Shown here piece by piece: positions 1 to 6,030 of a stretch of DNA of 14,881 nucleotides. Position numbers and translations under genes: made by a program. The stretch lies in NCBI GenBank assembly GCA_021791345.1, contig JAJYWT010000197.1, positions 1 to 14,881 of the forward strand, read 5' to 3'. The stretch is from a bacterium. GTDB lineage: Bacteria > Chloroflexota > Dormibacteria > UBA8260 > Bog-877. Position 1 is the stretch's first letter. Each line of letters opens with the position of its first letter. Under the pieces are notes generated by a model. That model was not told where the DNA came from. It ran no database searches and saw only the letters and a program-made list of their open reading frames with translations.

Positions 1-53
1 CAGAGCCGTTCGCGGAGTGGCTGCGTCCCATCCTTCCGGCCGGGCAGCCATAG
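1..53 (+). CDS. 3' end of coupling protein gene (continues from 14754 across the junction)
   Basis: This is the C-terminal end of the VirD4-like coupling protein annotated at 13236-14807, duplicated by the circular overlap. The reading frame enters at the second base of a Thr codon and ends with TAG at 51-53. On the closed circle it is not a separate gene. Confidence 0.93.
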   Translation, partial: EPFAEWLRPILPAGQP

Positions 54-127
54 CCCCTCGAGCCCCCCCGGCACCGGTCTCCCCAGCCCGTCCCGTGCCC
101 CCACCGGCGGCGTTTCCACCGTCCGTC
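1..127. repeat. Terminal direct repeat, left copy (circle junction)
   Basis: These 127 bases are identical to the last 127 bases of the window. An exact overlap of 127 bases is the usual signature of a circular contig from an assembler whose largest k-mer is 127. It includes the last 53 bases of the coupling-protein gene and the start of the spacer after it. It is best read as one locus seen twice, not a biological terminal repeat. Confidence 0.95.
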
Positions 128-240
128 CGGCCTTGGGCTTCGCCTCAATCTCATTACCAGCGATGAGCAATTCGTTCCCGACCAGACCCGACGCACCGTG
201 GTGCTGCTGGCTTCGACAGGCGATGCCCTCGGTCACCCGT

Positions 241-666
241 TCACTCCGCACCTTTGAGCAGCCGCACCGTGAACCCGCTCTGGTTGGCATTTCGGGACAG
301 CGGTCCATCGAAGGTCCACAGCACCGCCTGCAGCTCCTCGGCCAGTGCCAGGTAGGCCGCGTCGTAGGCGCTCTGCCGCTGGAGCTGGCGCGCGATCTCG
401 AGCACTCGCGGGACCCGTTCCAGGGAGTGGTAGATCACCGGTAGACCCAGCACGCTCAGCCACACCGGCCCGACTCGCTCGGGCGGCAGCTTGTCAGCCG
501 CCACCAGCCGGGTCAGGCTGTTCGCGAACTCGTAGGGAAGCAATGCTGGGGCATGGAGCGCTTCTCCCGCATCCGTCCAGGACTGCAACGCTTCCCATGC
601 CACCCCTCGGCGGGGATCTCCTGTGGCCGCGACCACGAGTATGTTCGCGTCCACGACGACAGCCAC
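241..666 (-). CDS. vapC: PIN-domain toxin, VapC-like ribonuclease
   Basis: This 141-aa protein is a typical single-domain PIN protein. The four acidic residues expected for the Mg2+-binding site are visible: Asp6 in VVVDANIL, Glu46 in LPYEFAN, Asp102 in SAYDAAYLALAE, and Asp120 in LWTFDGPL. VapC toxins are endoribonucleases that cut tRNA or rRNA and stop growth unless held by a VapB antitoxin. The start is GTG (664-666), directly abutting the TAG stop of the upstream antitoxin-like gene, so the two are probably translationally coupled. It is the last gene of a four-ORF minus-strand stack. The 187 bases between its stop and the coupling-protein stop hold no gene I can support. Family and active site are clear from sequence; target RNA cannot be inferred. 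Confidence 0.93.
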   Translation of the reverse strand: MAVVVDANILVVAATGDPRRGVAWEALQSWTDAGEALHAPALLPYEFANSLTRLVAADKLPPERVGPVWLSVLGLPVIYHSLERVPRVLEIARQLQRQSAYDAAYLALAEELQAVLWTFDGPLSRNANQSGFTVRLLKGAE

Positions 667-906
667 CTACTCGGCCAGCCGCCCCTCGAGGGCCTCCCTG
701 CTCTGGCGGGAAACTGCGACCGCATCCACCGGCGGGAGGTCTACCGTCAGTTCCGCCAGCCGGGCCAGCCCTGCCCGCATCACCCGCCGCCGCTCCTCCG
801 AGTCCCCGGCCCACCGCGGCCGGGCCTGGAACTCGGCCACTGCCTCTTCCGCCTCCGGTTCAGACAGTGCCTCCACAAGACCGCGCAGCCGGGCCTTTGC
901 CGTCAC
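667..906 (-). CDS. VapB-like antitoxin
   Basis: A 79-aa charged, mostly helical protein placed immediately before the PIN toxin with no gap between stop and toxin start. The N-terminal part (AKARLRGLVEALSEPEAEEA) resembles the helical N-terminus of many small antitoxins paired with PIN proteins, and the C-terminus (VDAVAVSRQSREALEGRLAE) could be the toxin-wrapping tail. I chose the GTG at 904-906 because it overlaps the stop of the upstream small ORF as GTGA. A longer form starting at GTG 976-978 would add 24 residues of uninformative sequence. The role as antitoxin is inferred mainly from position and size. No ribbon-helix-helix or AbrB signature is obvious, so the subfamily is open. Confidence 0.72.
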   Translation of the reverse strand: MTAKARLRGLVEALSEPEAEEAVAEFQARPRWAGDSEERRRVMRAGLARLAELTVDLPPVDAVAVSRQSREALEGRLAE

Positions 907-1091
907 GGCCCGACCCCGGTTCTGGGAGTGGTCCACCGCACCCCCCGCGCACCCCTCGCATGAGGTCCGCTCGTCCACCTGATGCGCCCGCTGCTCCAGC
1001 CGAGCTTCACCAATCCCCCTCCCGCCTCTGCTCCCAGTCGGAGGAGAAGCCCAGCCAGCTCGGCCCGGAAGTGGCGGAAGTCGTCATCCAT
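903..1091 (-). CDS. Small ORF of unknown function inside toxin-antitoxin stack
   Basis: A 62-aa reading frame from an ATG (1089-1091). Its start overlaps the end of the upstream Phd-like gene by 8 bases, and its TGA overlaps the GTG of the VapB-like gene. A purine-rich GGGGTAGAG lies about 7 bases before the ATG and could act as a ribosome binding site. The N-terminal third (MDDDFRHFRAELAGLLLRL) could form an amphipathic helix; the C-terminal half is rich in Arg, Gly, Trp and Thr with no motif I recognise. The tight overlaps on both sides argue for a real gene, while the low-complexity C-terminus argues for caution. It could be a degraded toxin partner of the Phd-like gene, a third component, or only a translational bridge. 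Confidence 0.45.
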   Translation of the reverse strand: MDDDFRHFRAELAGLLLRLGAEAGGGLVKLGWSSGRIRWTSGPHARGARGVRWTTPRTGVGP

Positions 1092-1398
1092 GAGCAAACT
1101 CTACCCCAGATCTGCGCCGAAACTGTGATGCCCCTCGCTCCGCACACCCCTCCCGGAGCAGTTCCTCCACCTCGGCCCAGCTCCCGAGGTCCACGGCCAC
1201 CGCCACCGGCCGGCCGTGGCGAGTGAGCACAACCGGCTGACCCTCCCGCACCGCTTCCCACAGGCCCGCCGGCGCCTCCCCCACCACCGGCAGTGGCGTT
1301 CCGCCTGGTGCCGCCGTCCCGGCCGCGGCTCCCGGCTCCTTCCCCGTCCACCTCCCCTTGCGGGCTCCGTTACCTCGCACCCAACGCTCTGCCCTCAC
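1084..1398 (-). CDS. Phd/YefM-family antitoxin-like protein
   Basis: The C-terminal half carries the signature of the Phd/YefM fold: LWEAVREGQPVVLTRHGRPV, then AVAVDLGSWAEVEELL. In this family the N-terminal domain binds DNA and represses the operon, and the C-terminal tail neutralises a toxin. The start is uncertain. GTG at 1396-1398 is preceded by GGGAGG at suitable spacing and gives 104 residues, but the first ~30 residues are not Phd-like, and an internal GTG around residue 38 is also possible. It is the first gene of the minus-strand stack and is followed by the 62-aa ORF rather than a recognisable Doc, YoeB or PIN toxin. Its upstream region lies beside oriT, so it and the relaxase are divergently transcribed from about 100 bp. 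Confidence 0.7.
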   Translation of the reverse strand: MRAERWVRGNGARKGRWTGKEPGAAAGTAAPGGTPLPVVGEAPAGLWEAVREGQPVVLTRHGRPVAVAVDLGSWAEVEELLREGCAERGASQFRRRSGVEFAHG

Positions 1399-1453
1399 TG
1401 CACCCCACCTCCCGCCACCGCACAAAGGTTCGACCGCAAGCGTAGCAGCCCCA

Positions 1454-1480
1454 GCACAGAATGTGCGTATAGTATGCTGG
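1454..1480 (+). other. oriT: Predicted oriT core: hairpin plus nic-like sequence, R388 type
   Basis: A 5-bp stem (GCACA 1454-1458, loop GAA, TGTGC 1462-1466) is followed at once by the stretch TGCGTATAGTAT at 1464-1475. From established knowledge, the MOB-F plasmid R388 has a hairpin with a GAAA loop whose 3' arm runs into TGCGTATTGTCT, nicked after the final T. Ten of those 12 positions match here, and the hairpin sits in the same register. The nick is predicted between 1475 and 1476 on the plus strand. The gene for a MOB-F relaxase begins 32 bases later. TATAGT (1468-1473) could also act as a relaxase -10 box, giving autoregulation by relaxase binding. An outer inverted repeat, CCAGCA (1451-1456) and TGCTGG (1475-1480), encloses the site. 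Confidence 0.72.
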
Positions 1481-1507
1481 GACTGGGGAGATGGAGGGTG
1501 GGACGCC

Positions 1508-4276
1508 ATGATGACCGTCCACAAGATCGCAGGCACTGACGCCATCCGCTACGTGGCGTACCTCGAGAGCCAGGGCGGGGAGCGGCGCCGCGGAGATTAC
1601 TACCTCGGAGCGGAGGGTACTCCCGCCGAGGGAAAAGGGCAGTGGCTCGGCCAGGGCGCTGCCGCCCTCGGCCTCTTCGGTGAGGTCAAGCGCGAGGACT
1701 TGCTCGCCCTCTGGGAGGGTAGGGACCCCCGCTCCGGCGAGCAGCTGGTCCGCCTGGCCCACGGCACCCACACCGCCGCTGTCGACTGCACCTTCTCCGC
1801 CCCCAAGTCCGTGGCCGTCGTCTGGGCCCTCGGGGATGAGACCACCCGGGCCGCCGTGGAGCAGGCCCACCAGAGGGCCGTCGAGGTGGCCCTCCTCCAC
1901 CTGGAGCGCCATGCCCCCGTGGTCCGCCGCCGCATCGGAGGCCGGGTCCGCCACGAGCTCCCCCAGGGGCTGGTCATCGCCCGCTTCCGCCACCACACCT
2001 CCCGCCAGAGCCAGGCCCAGCAGGAAGCGGGGGCCGCTCCGGACCCCCAGCTCCACGACCACTGCGTCGTGGCCAGCTGCGCCCTCCGCTTCCCCGACCG
2101 CGAGTCGAGGTCCGGCAGGTGGGCCGCCATCGACTCCCGTCCCCTCTACCGCATCGCCGCCGAGGCCGGCGCCGTCTACAGAGCCCAGCTCGCCCACGAG
2201 CTCCAGCTGCTCGGATACAGCACCGAGCGCCACGGCCGGTACTTCGAGGCCAAGGGCGTCTCCCCAAAGGTGAGGGCCGCCTTCAGCTCGAGAGCCGCCG
2301 AGGTGGAGAAGGCGGTCCGGGAGTTCCGCGCCCGCCACGGCAGGAACCCAACAGACGAGGAGGTGAGGGGCCTCGTCGTCCGCACCAGAGCTCCCAAGAC
2401 CGCAGTCCCCGAGGATGCCTTCTCGGCCTGGCGGGAGAGGGCGGAGAACGCCGGGGCCCGCCAAGGGGACTGGGCGCCGGGCAAGCCCATCCGCCCCGCC
2501 CCCTGGCAGGAGACCGTGGCCGCCGTGGTCCGGGAGCTCACCGACCCCGAGAGCCCCCGCCGCCTCACCCAGGCCTCAGCCACCTTCGACACCCGCACCC
2601 TTCGCGCCGCAGTGGCCGAGGCCGCCCAGGGCCGGGTCCCCGGCACCTCCGTGGACGCCCTGCTGGAGGCCGTCACAGGCTCTGAGAGCCTCGTCCCCCT
2701 CCCCCATGGCCTCTGGACCACAAGACGTGCCCTGGAGGCCGAGCAGGCCGCCTTGAAGCTGTCGTGGCGCCTGCCCAGTCCGAGAACGCGGGCGATCCCT
2801 GACGAGTTGGTATCCCAAGCGATCCGGGAGGCCCCAGTCCAGCTGGACCCGGAGCAGGTGGCTGCCGTCCGGCTCGCCTGTGGGAGAGGGTTCTTCGTCC
2901 CTCTGGCCTCCCCCGCCGGCGCCGGCAAGGGCGAAGTCCTCCGGGCCGTGGTCCAGGCCCACCAAAAGGCGGGCGGCAGGGCCTTCGCCGTGGCCGTCGC
3001 CGGCGCCACCGCCCAGCGCCTCGGGGAGCAGACCGGCGCGGACGAAGCATGCACTCTGGAGGCGTTCCTCCACCGGGTGCGGACCGGGAAGGTCCAGCTC
3101 GGGCAAAAGGATCTGGTGGCCCTGGACGAGGCCGGAGTGGTCGAGACCACCAGGTGGGTGGCCCTCCTCGAGGCTGCCGGGCAGGCCCGGGTCGTGGCCG
3201 CTGGAGACGCCGCCCAGCTCTCTCCCATAGGCCCGGGGGGCCTCTGGCCACTGCTCACCCAGCGGGTTGCCACGGCTCTTCTCACCACCGTGTACCGGGC
3301 GGACTCCCCCTGGGCCCGGGACGCCTGGGCGGCGCTCCGGGCCGGGGCCTCCGCCGAGGCGCTCCAGGCATACCAGGAGCGGGGACTGGTCCTGTTGGCG
3401 GAGAACCGGGAGGACGCGAGGGCCCTGGCGGTCGACCGCTGGGACCAGGATCGCCGGCTGCTGGCGGAGAAGGGCCTTGGCCCCGAGCAGCTGCTCCTCA
3501 CCACAGATGGCACCCGGGCCGAGGTCCGGGATCTCAACCGAAGGGCACAGCGCAGGCGGCTCGAGGCGGGTGAGCTCCAGGGGGAGCCGGTCGAGGTGCC
3601 AAGCGCGCGCCAGCGCGGGCAGGAAGGCGACCCACAGGGCGGCTCCCCTCTGCTCCTGTACCAGGGGGACCTGGTGGTGACCACCCGTCCCGTGCATGGC
3701 GTCCCGGCCCGGGGCGGGCCCGCGGGCAAGCCCGCCGCCAGGCCGGTCCGCCGGGTCGAGAACGGGGAGGCCGGGCTGGTGGTGGCCACCGACCCCAGGG
3801 CCGGCACGACCACGGTCCGGCTGCGGGACCGGGACTGGGTGGTGGGAGGAGAGCACCTCTCTGCCCTCGACCTCGGCTATGCCCAGCACCTCTACCGCGC
3901 CCAGGGCAGGACCGTGACCGAAGTCCTGGTCCTCGGCGGTGGCTGGCAGACCGACAGGACCTCAGGCTATGTCGGAGTGACCAGGGCCAAGGAGACCTCG
4001 GTCGTGATAACCGACTCCAGCAGCCTGGACACTCCCGAGGGCGACACCCAGGCGGCGCTGCAGGCGCTCGCCGCCCGCTGGGCCGATGCCAACTCGGCCG
4101 TGGCAGCCACCTCCCTTCTCCATCAGGCGGAGCTGGCTGCGGCGGCGCCATCACCCGTCGAGTTGGAGGGAGGATTCAGTGCTGGGAGGCCATCTGGGAA
4201 GGAGCAGTCGCGACCGTCGGCGGGCTTGGAGCCCGGCTGGACCCTCGTGGACGACCGTGACGCGGAGCACGAGTGA
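1508..4276 (+). CDS. MOB-F conjugative relaxase-helicase (TrwC/TraI family)
   Basis: This 922-aa protein has the two-part layout of TrwC. The N-terminal TrwC relaxase domain (about 1-290) carries candidate catalytic tyrosines near the start (Tyr15, Tyr18, Tyr31, Tyr32) and the metal-binding motif DPQLHDH with His183 and His185. The C-terminal superfamily 1 helicase has Walker A SPAGAGKG (Lys474), Walker B VALDEAG (Asp540-Glu541), a GDAAQLSPIG motif, and YAQHLYRAQG plus GVTRAK near the end. It would nick oriT, stay covalently bound, and unwind the strand for transfer. I chose the ATG at 1508, preceded by GGAGGG; the frame is open to 1358 but those codons overlap the predicted oriT. The residue after the Walker A lysine is Gly where Thr or Ser is usual. 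Length matches TrwC (966 aa). The C-terminal ~70 residues look unstructured. Confidence 0.96.
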   Translation: MMTVHKIAGTDAIRYVAYLESQGGERRRGDYYLGAEGTPAEGKGQWLGQGAAALGLFGEVKREDLLALWEGRDPRSGEQLVRLAHGTHTAAVDCTFSAPKSVAVVWALGDETTRAAVEQAHQRAVEVALLHLERHAPVVRRRIGGRVRHELPQGLVIARFRHHTSRQSQAQQEAGAAPDPQLHDHCVVASCALRFPDRESRSGRWAAIDSRPLYRIAAEAGAVYRAQLAHELQLLGYSTERHGRYFEAKGVSPKVRAAFSSRAAEVEKAVREFRARHGRNPTDEEVRGLVVRTRAPKTAVPEDAFSAWRERAENAGARQGDWAPGKPIRPAPWQETVAAVVRELTDPESPRRLTQASATFDTRTLRAAVAEAAQGRVPGTSVDALLEAVTGSESLVPLPHGLWTTRRALEAEQAALKLSWRLPSPRTRAIPDELVSQAIREAPVQLDPEQVAAVRLACGRGFFVPLASPAGAGKGEVLRAVVQAHQKAGGRAFAVAVAGATAQRLGEQTGADEACTLEAFLHRVRTGKVQLGQKDLVALDEAGVVETTRWVALLEAAGQARVVAAGDAAQLSPIGPGGLWPLLTQRVATALLTTVYRADSPWARDAWAALRAGASAEALQAYQERGLVLLAENREDARALAVDRWDQDRRLLAEKGLGPEQLLLTTDGTRAEVRDLNRRAQRRRLEAGELQGEPVEVPSARQRGQEGDPQGGSPLLLYQGDLVVTTRPVHGVPARGGPAGKPAARPVRRVENGEAGLVVATDPRAGTTTVRLRDRDWVVGGEHLSALDLGYAQHLYRAQGRTVTEVLVLGGGWQTDRTSGYVGVTRAKETSVVITDSSSLDTPEGDTQAALQALAARWADANSAVAATSLLHQAELAAAAPSPVELEGGFSAGRPSGKEQSRPSAGLEPGWTLVDDRDAEHE

Positions 4277-4305
4277 TGTGAGGACCTGCCGAGGCTGAAG
4301 GCTGT

Positions 4306-4335
4306 GCCCCAGAGGACGGGGCCTGGGTGGGTTTT
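4306..4335 (+). terminator. Weak terminator-like hairpin after relaxase
   Basis: A GCCCC/GGGGC stem with a 7-base loop (4306-4322) is followed after a short G-rich stretch by TTTT at 4332-4335. The stem is short and the T-run is brief and displaced, so this is only a weak candidate for ending relaxase transcription before the origin. Confidence 0.25.
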
Positions 4336-4340
4336 CCACA
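4332..4340 (+). promoter_or_regulatory. DnaA box
   Basis: TTTTCCACA fits the relaxed DnaA-box consensus TTWTNCACA. It lies at one edge of the repeat-rich gap between the relaxase and rep stops, where a host DnaA site is expected in an iteron origin. Confidence 0.6.
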
Positions 4341-4365
4341 GGGGAGTCTCGCGTCAGCGAGTCTC

Positions 4366-4401
4366 GACGGTATAGATACGACGGTATAGATACGACGGTA
4401 C
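4366..4401. repeat. 14-bp tandem repeats, 2.6 copies
   Basis: GACGGTATAGATAC occurs at 4366-4379 and 4380-4393, followed by a partial GACGGTAC at 4394-4401. The unit is much richer in A and T than the backbone. Its length and position between the DnaA box and the iterons suggest a DNA unwinding element similar to the 13-mers of other origins. That role is inferred. Confidence 0.8.
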
Positions 4402-4422
4402 CCCCCCTTTTCGATCTCGGTC

Positions 4423-4500
4423 GCGCGTCTGAAACTACCTACCTAGCGCGTCTGAAACTACCTACCTAGCGCGTCTGAAACTACCTACCTCCGCTCTGAA
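4423..4500. repeat. 23-bp iterons, three copies plus a partial fourth
   Basis: The unit begins GCGCGTCTGAAAC and ends with a CTACCTACCTA micro-repeat. Copies lie at 4423-4445, 4446-4468 and 4469-4490 (last base changed), with a degenerate fourth start (CGCTCTGAA) at 4492-4500. A 23-bp period is about two helical turns, so bound proteins would line up on one face, as Rep proteins do on iterons. The rep stop is 27 bases away. The array could instead be a partition site, but parAB is over 1 kb distant. Confidence 0.88.
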
Positions 4501-4526
4501 CTTGACAATGGAAGCACCGGGGCGTG

Positions 4527-5789
4527 TCAGGCTTCGTGATCGGAGTCGGGCCGAGGGCCAGCAGCCAGGCGTCGAAGGATCTCTGACAGTGGCTCGAAGG
4601 CCGACGCCTCGGCCCGCTTATCTGTCTCCCACGCGGCCTCTTGGGCGGCTGCGGCGGAGAGCCGCGCCTGGCTGACGGCAGCATCAGCATCCATCACGTG
4701 CCGCAGCGGGTCTCCGGTGGCGCCTATGAGCCCTGCAGCCACCCAGCTGGCAGGTCGGCGGGAGAGGATCTCCCTGAGTACGCCCGCCTGCCTGACGGAA
4801 GGAACGCGCTTCGGATACGCCTGCTTCCAGGCAGTGAGCACCTCTGCTGGCAGACCGGACGACGCTGCTGTGTGGCGAGAGTGCCGAGCCACCTCCAGGC
4901 GCCACATCCCGGTCCCCTGGCCCTTGATTAGCGAAAGAATGTAGCGGGGATCATGGTCAGAGATTGCGGCACAAGCCCGCTGGACCCGCCTGGCGACATC
5001 CCGCCTCTGTCCCCACTCAAGGCGCAGGAGTTCGGCGATGGCTGGAAGATTGCGTTCCTCCGGAATCCCCCGTGGAGGAGCGGCGAAAAGGCTGTATCGG
5101 CGCGGCTCACCGAGGGACTCCGCCTCCAGGAAGGTCCAGAGGCGGCCAGCCACCTGATCAGCGGCACTAATAGCGTCCCAGGTCGGCCCGTGCAGGAAGG
5201 TGACGCTCCCCCCCTGAAGCAGATGCGAGATCTCCTCGGAGAGGATGACCCACCCTTGACCACCACCCCGGCTGGATGTGTAGTAGCGGTCCAAGAGGTG
5301 CCACCCGAGAACCTCCTCATGGCCGTCGGGATGTCGTAGGGCGGACTCCACCACCACCCCCGCCAACCGCCCCAGCGCCTGTCTGACAAGTCGACGTTGC
5401 TCCCCCCCTTTCGAGGCGTGCCCTAACCACTGAGCCGCCTCCCCGAGGCTGAAAGGGACTTGCCGGTTCGAGGGGCAGCCAGCCCGTACATAGCCCGTAG
5501 TGAACTCAGCGAACAGGCGCTGATCTGCAACGGTGAGTGGCTGCCCGGCAATCTGCCGGAACTGGCGCCCGTAGAGCACGGAGGGCGCGATCAACTCCAG
5601 CTGGAGGGGTCTTGAGCGTACGTCCCAGAGAGGAGCCCGAGCCAGGTTGGTCTCGTGTCCGAGCGTGGGGCCTCCTTTCACTGAGAGGAGAGAGCAAGCT
5701 GGACCTTCGGCGGAGCGGCCATCGGTCCAGCCCCCTAGCCGCGCGGCCGCGCGGCCGCGCTCACGCGCGGTGTGGCTATAGCTCGCCAT
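4527..5789 (-). CDS. rep: Plasmid replication initiator, winged-helix RepA/TrfA-like
   Basis: A 420-aa protein I read as the replication initiator. The pattern LTVADQRLFAEF, then VPFSLGEAAQWLG, RRLVRQALGRLAGVVVES, a long middle strand region, and DQVAGRLWTFLEAES resembles the paired winged-helix domains of RepA/TrfA-like initiators that bind iterons and recruit host replication proteins. Iterons begin just past its stop, which supports the call. Two starts are possible. ATG at 5789 overlaps the parB stop by 14 bases, the same overlap as between parA and parB, but has no clear ribosome site and would encode the GC palindrome at 5741-5760. GTG at 5681 gives 384 residues and leaves the palindrome non-coding. 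The conserved region begins after both. The C-terminal ~100 residues are Ala- and Arg-rich. Subfamily is not certain. Confidence 0.82.
   Translation of the reverse strand: MASYSHTARERGRAAARLGGWTDGRSAEGPACSLLSVKGGPTLGHETNLARAPLWDVRSRPLQLELIAPSVLYGRQFRQIAGQPLTVADQRLFAEFTTGYVRAGCPSNRQVPFSLGEAAQWLGHASKGGEQRRLVRQALGRLAGVVVESALRHPDGHEEVLGWHLLDRYYTSSRGGGQGWVILSEEISHLLQGGSVTFLHGPTWDAISAADQVAGRLWTFLEAESLGEPRRYSLFAAPPRGIPEERNLPAIAELLRLEWGQRRDVARRVQRACAAISDHDPRYILSLIKGQGTGMWRLEVARHSRHTAASSGLPAEVLTAWKQAYPKRVPSVRQAGVLREILSRRPASWVAAGLIGATGDPLRHVMDADAAVSQARLSAAAAQEAAWETDKRAEASAFEPLSEILRRLAAGPRPDSDHEA
5741..5760. promoter_or_regulatory. GC palindrome near rep start, shared with parA 5' end
   Basis: GCGCGGCCGCGCGGCCGCGC is a perfect 20-bp palindrome made of two overlapping copies of GCGCGGCCGCGC. 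The same 12-bp palindrome occurs once at 6669-6680, near the start of parA. Placement near the 5' ends of rep and parA suggests a binding site for the small ParB analogue, as operator, centromere or both. In such GC-rich DNA some chance palindromes are expected. Confidence 0.5.
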
Positions 5790-6030
5790 TGAGTGTGTGT
5801 ACCAGTTGAGCCACGCGCGCCGCTAGTTCAGGGTCGGTCTGGAGAAGGGTGAGCAGAGCCCGCGTCACAGCGTAGGTGCTGGTGTCGTTTTCGAGAGCGA
5901 ATGCCTTCAAGTGACGGTGCAACGGTTTGGGTACCTCGGCGGTGTAACGCACGATCGGAGGGGGAGGGGGGGTGACTGAATGTGGCCTAGCAGTGACCTC
6001 TGCCACCCGGGCCAAGTCAGAGACTTTCAT
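5776..6030 (-). CDS. parB: Ribbon-helix-helix ParB analogue (centromere-binding partition protein)
   Basis: An 84-aa basic protein encoded right behind ParA. After a flexible, proline-rich N-terminus (residues 1-26) comes a ribbon-helix-helix pattern: a strand (VRYTAEVPKPL), helix one (HRHLKAFALEND), and helix two (TYAVTRALLTLLQ). Small RHH proteins of this kind act as the centromere-binding partner and ParA regulator in type Ib partition systems. I chose the ATG at 6028-6030 because AGGAG lies 8 bases upstream and the N-terminus is then compact. The start overlaps the end of parA by 14 bases. The disordered N-terminus would be expected to stimulate ParA ATPase activity. The family fold is inferred from pattern, the role from operon position. 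Confidence 0.82.
   Translation of the reverse strand: MKVSDLARVAEVTARPHSVTPPPPPIVRYTAEVPKPLHRHLKAFALENDTSTYAVTRALLTLLQTDPELAARVAQLVHTLNGEL

Larger units (their letters stand above)
4332..4500. other. oriV: Predicted vegetative origin (oriV), iteron type
   Basis: The gap between the convergent relaxase and rep genes contains a DnaA box (4332-4340), a small CTCGC/GCGAG hairpin (4348-4361) flanked by a direct repeat of GAGTCTCG, 14-bp tandem repeats that are locally AT-richer than the surroundings (4366-4401), and 23-bp iterons (4423-4500). This combination, next to a Rep initiator gene, is the classical layout of an iteron origin: DnaA site, unwinding region, Rep-binding array. The array lies downstream of rep rather than at its promoter, so rep is probably not regulated from it directly. 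Confidence 0.72.

Noticed and set aside
54..240. Possible gene or regulatory element between coupling protein and vapC stops
   Set aside because: Only shadow frames are present and I see no promoter, repeat or stable hairpin I could defend.
345..1226. Long plus-strand frame of 293 codons across the toxin-antitoxin stack
   Set aside because: Its translation is a Pro/Arg/Ala-rich string with no domain, and it lies opposite four minus-strand genes with recognisable motifs. It is a high-GC shadow frame.
2176..3813. Minus-strand frame of 545 codons inside the relaxase gene
   Set aside because: Ser/Arg/Ala-rich translation without motifs, fully antisense to a relaxase with all expected catalytic motifs. 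A shadow of codon bias.
4423..4500. Possible CRISPR array
   Set aside because: The 23-bp units are directly adjacent with no spacers, there are only about three copies, and no cas genes are present. They fit iterons.
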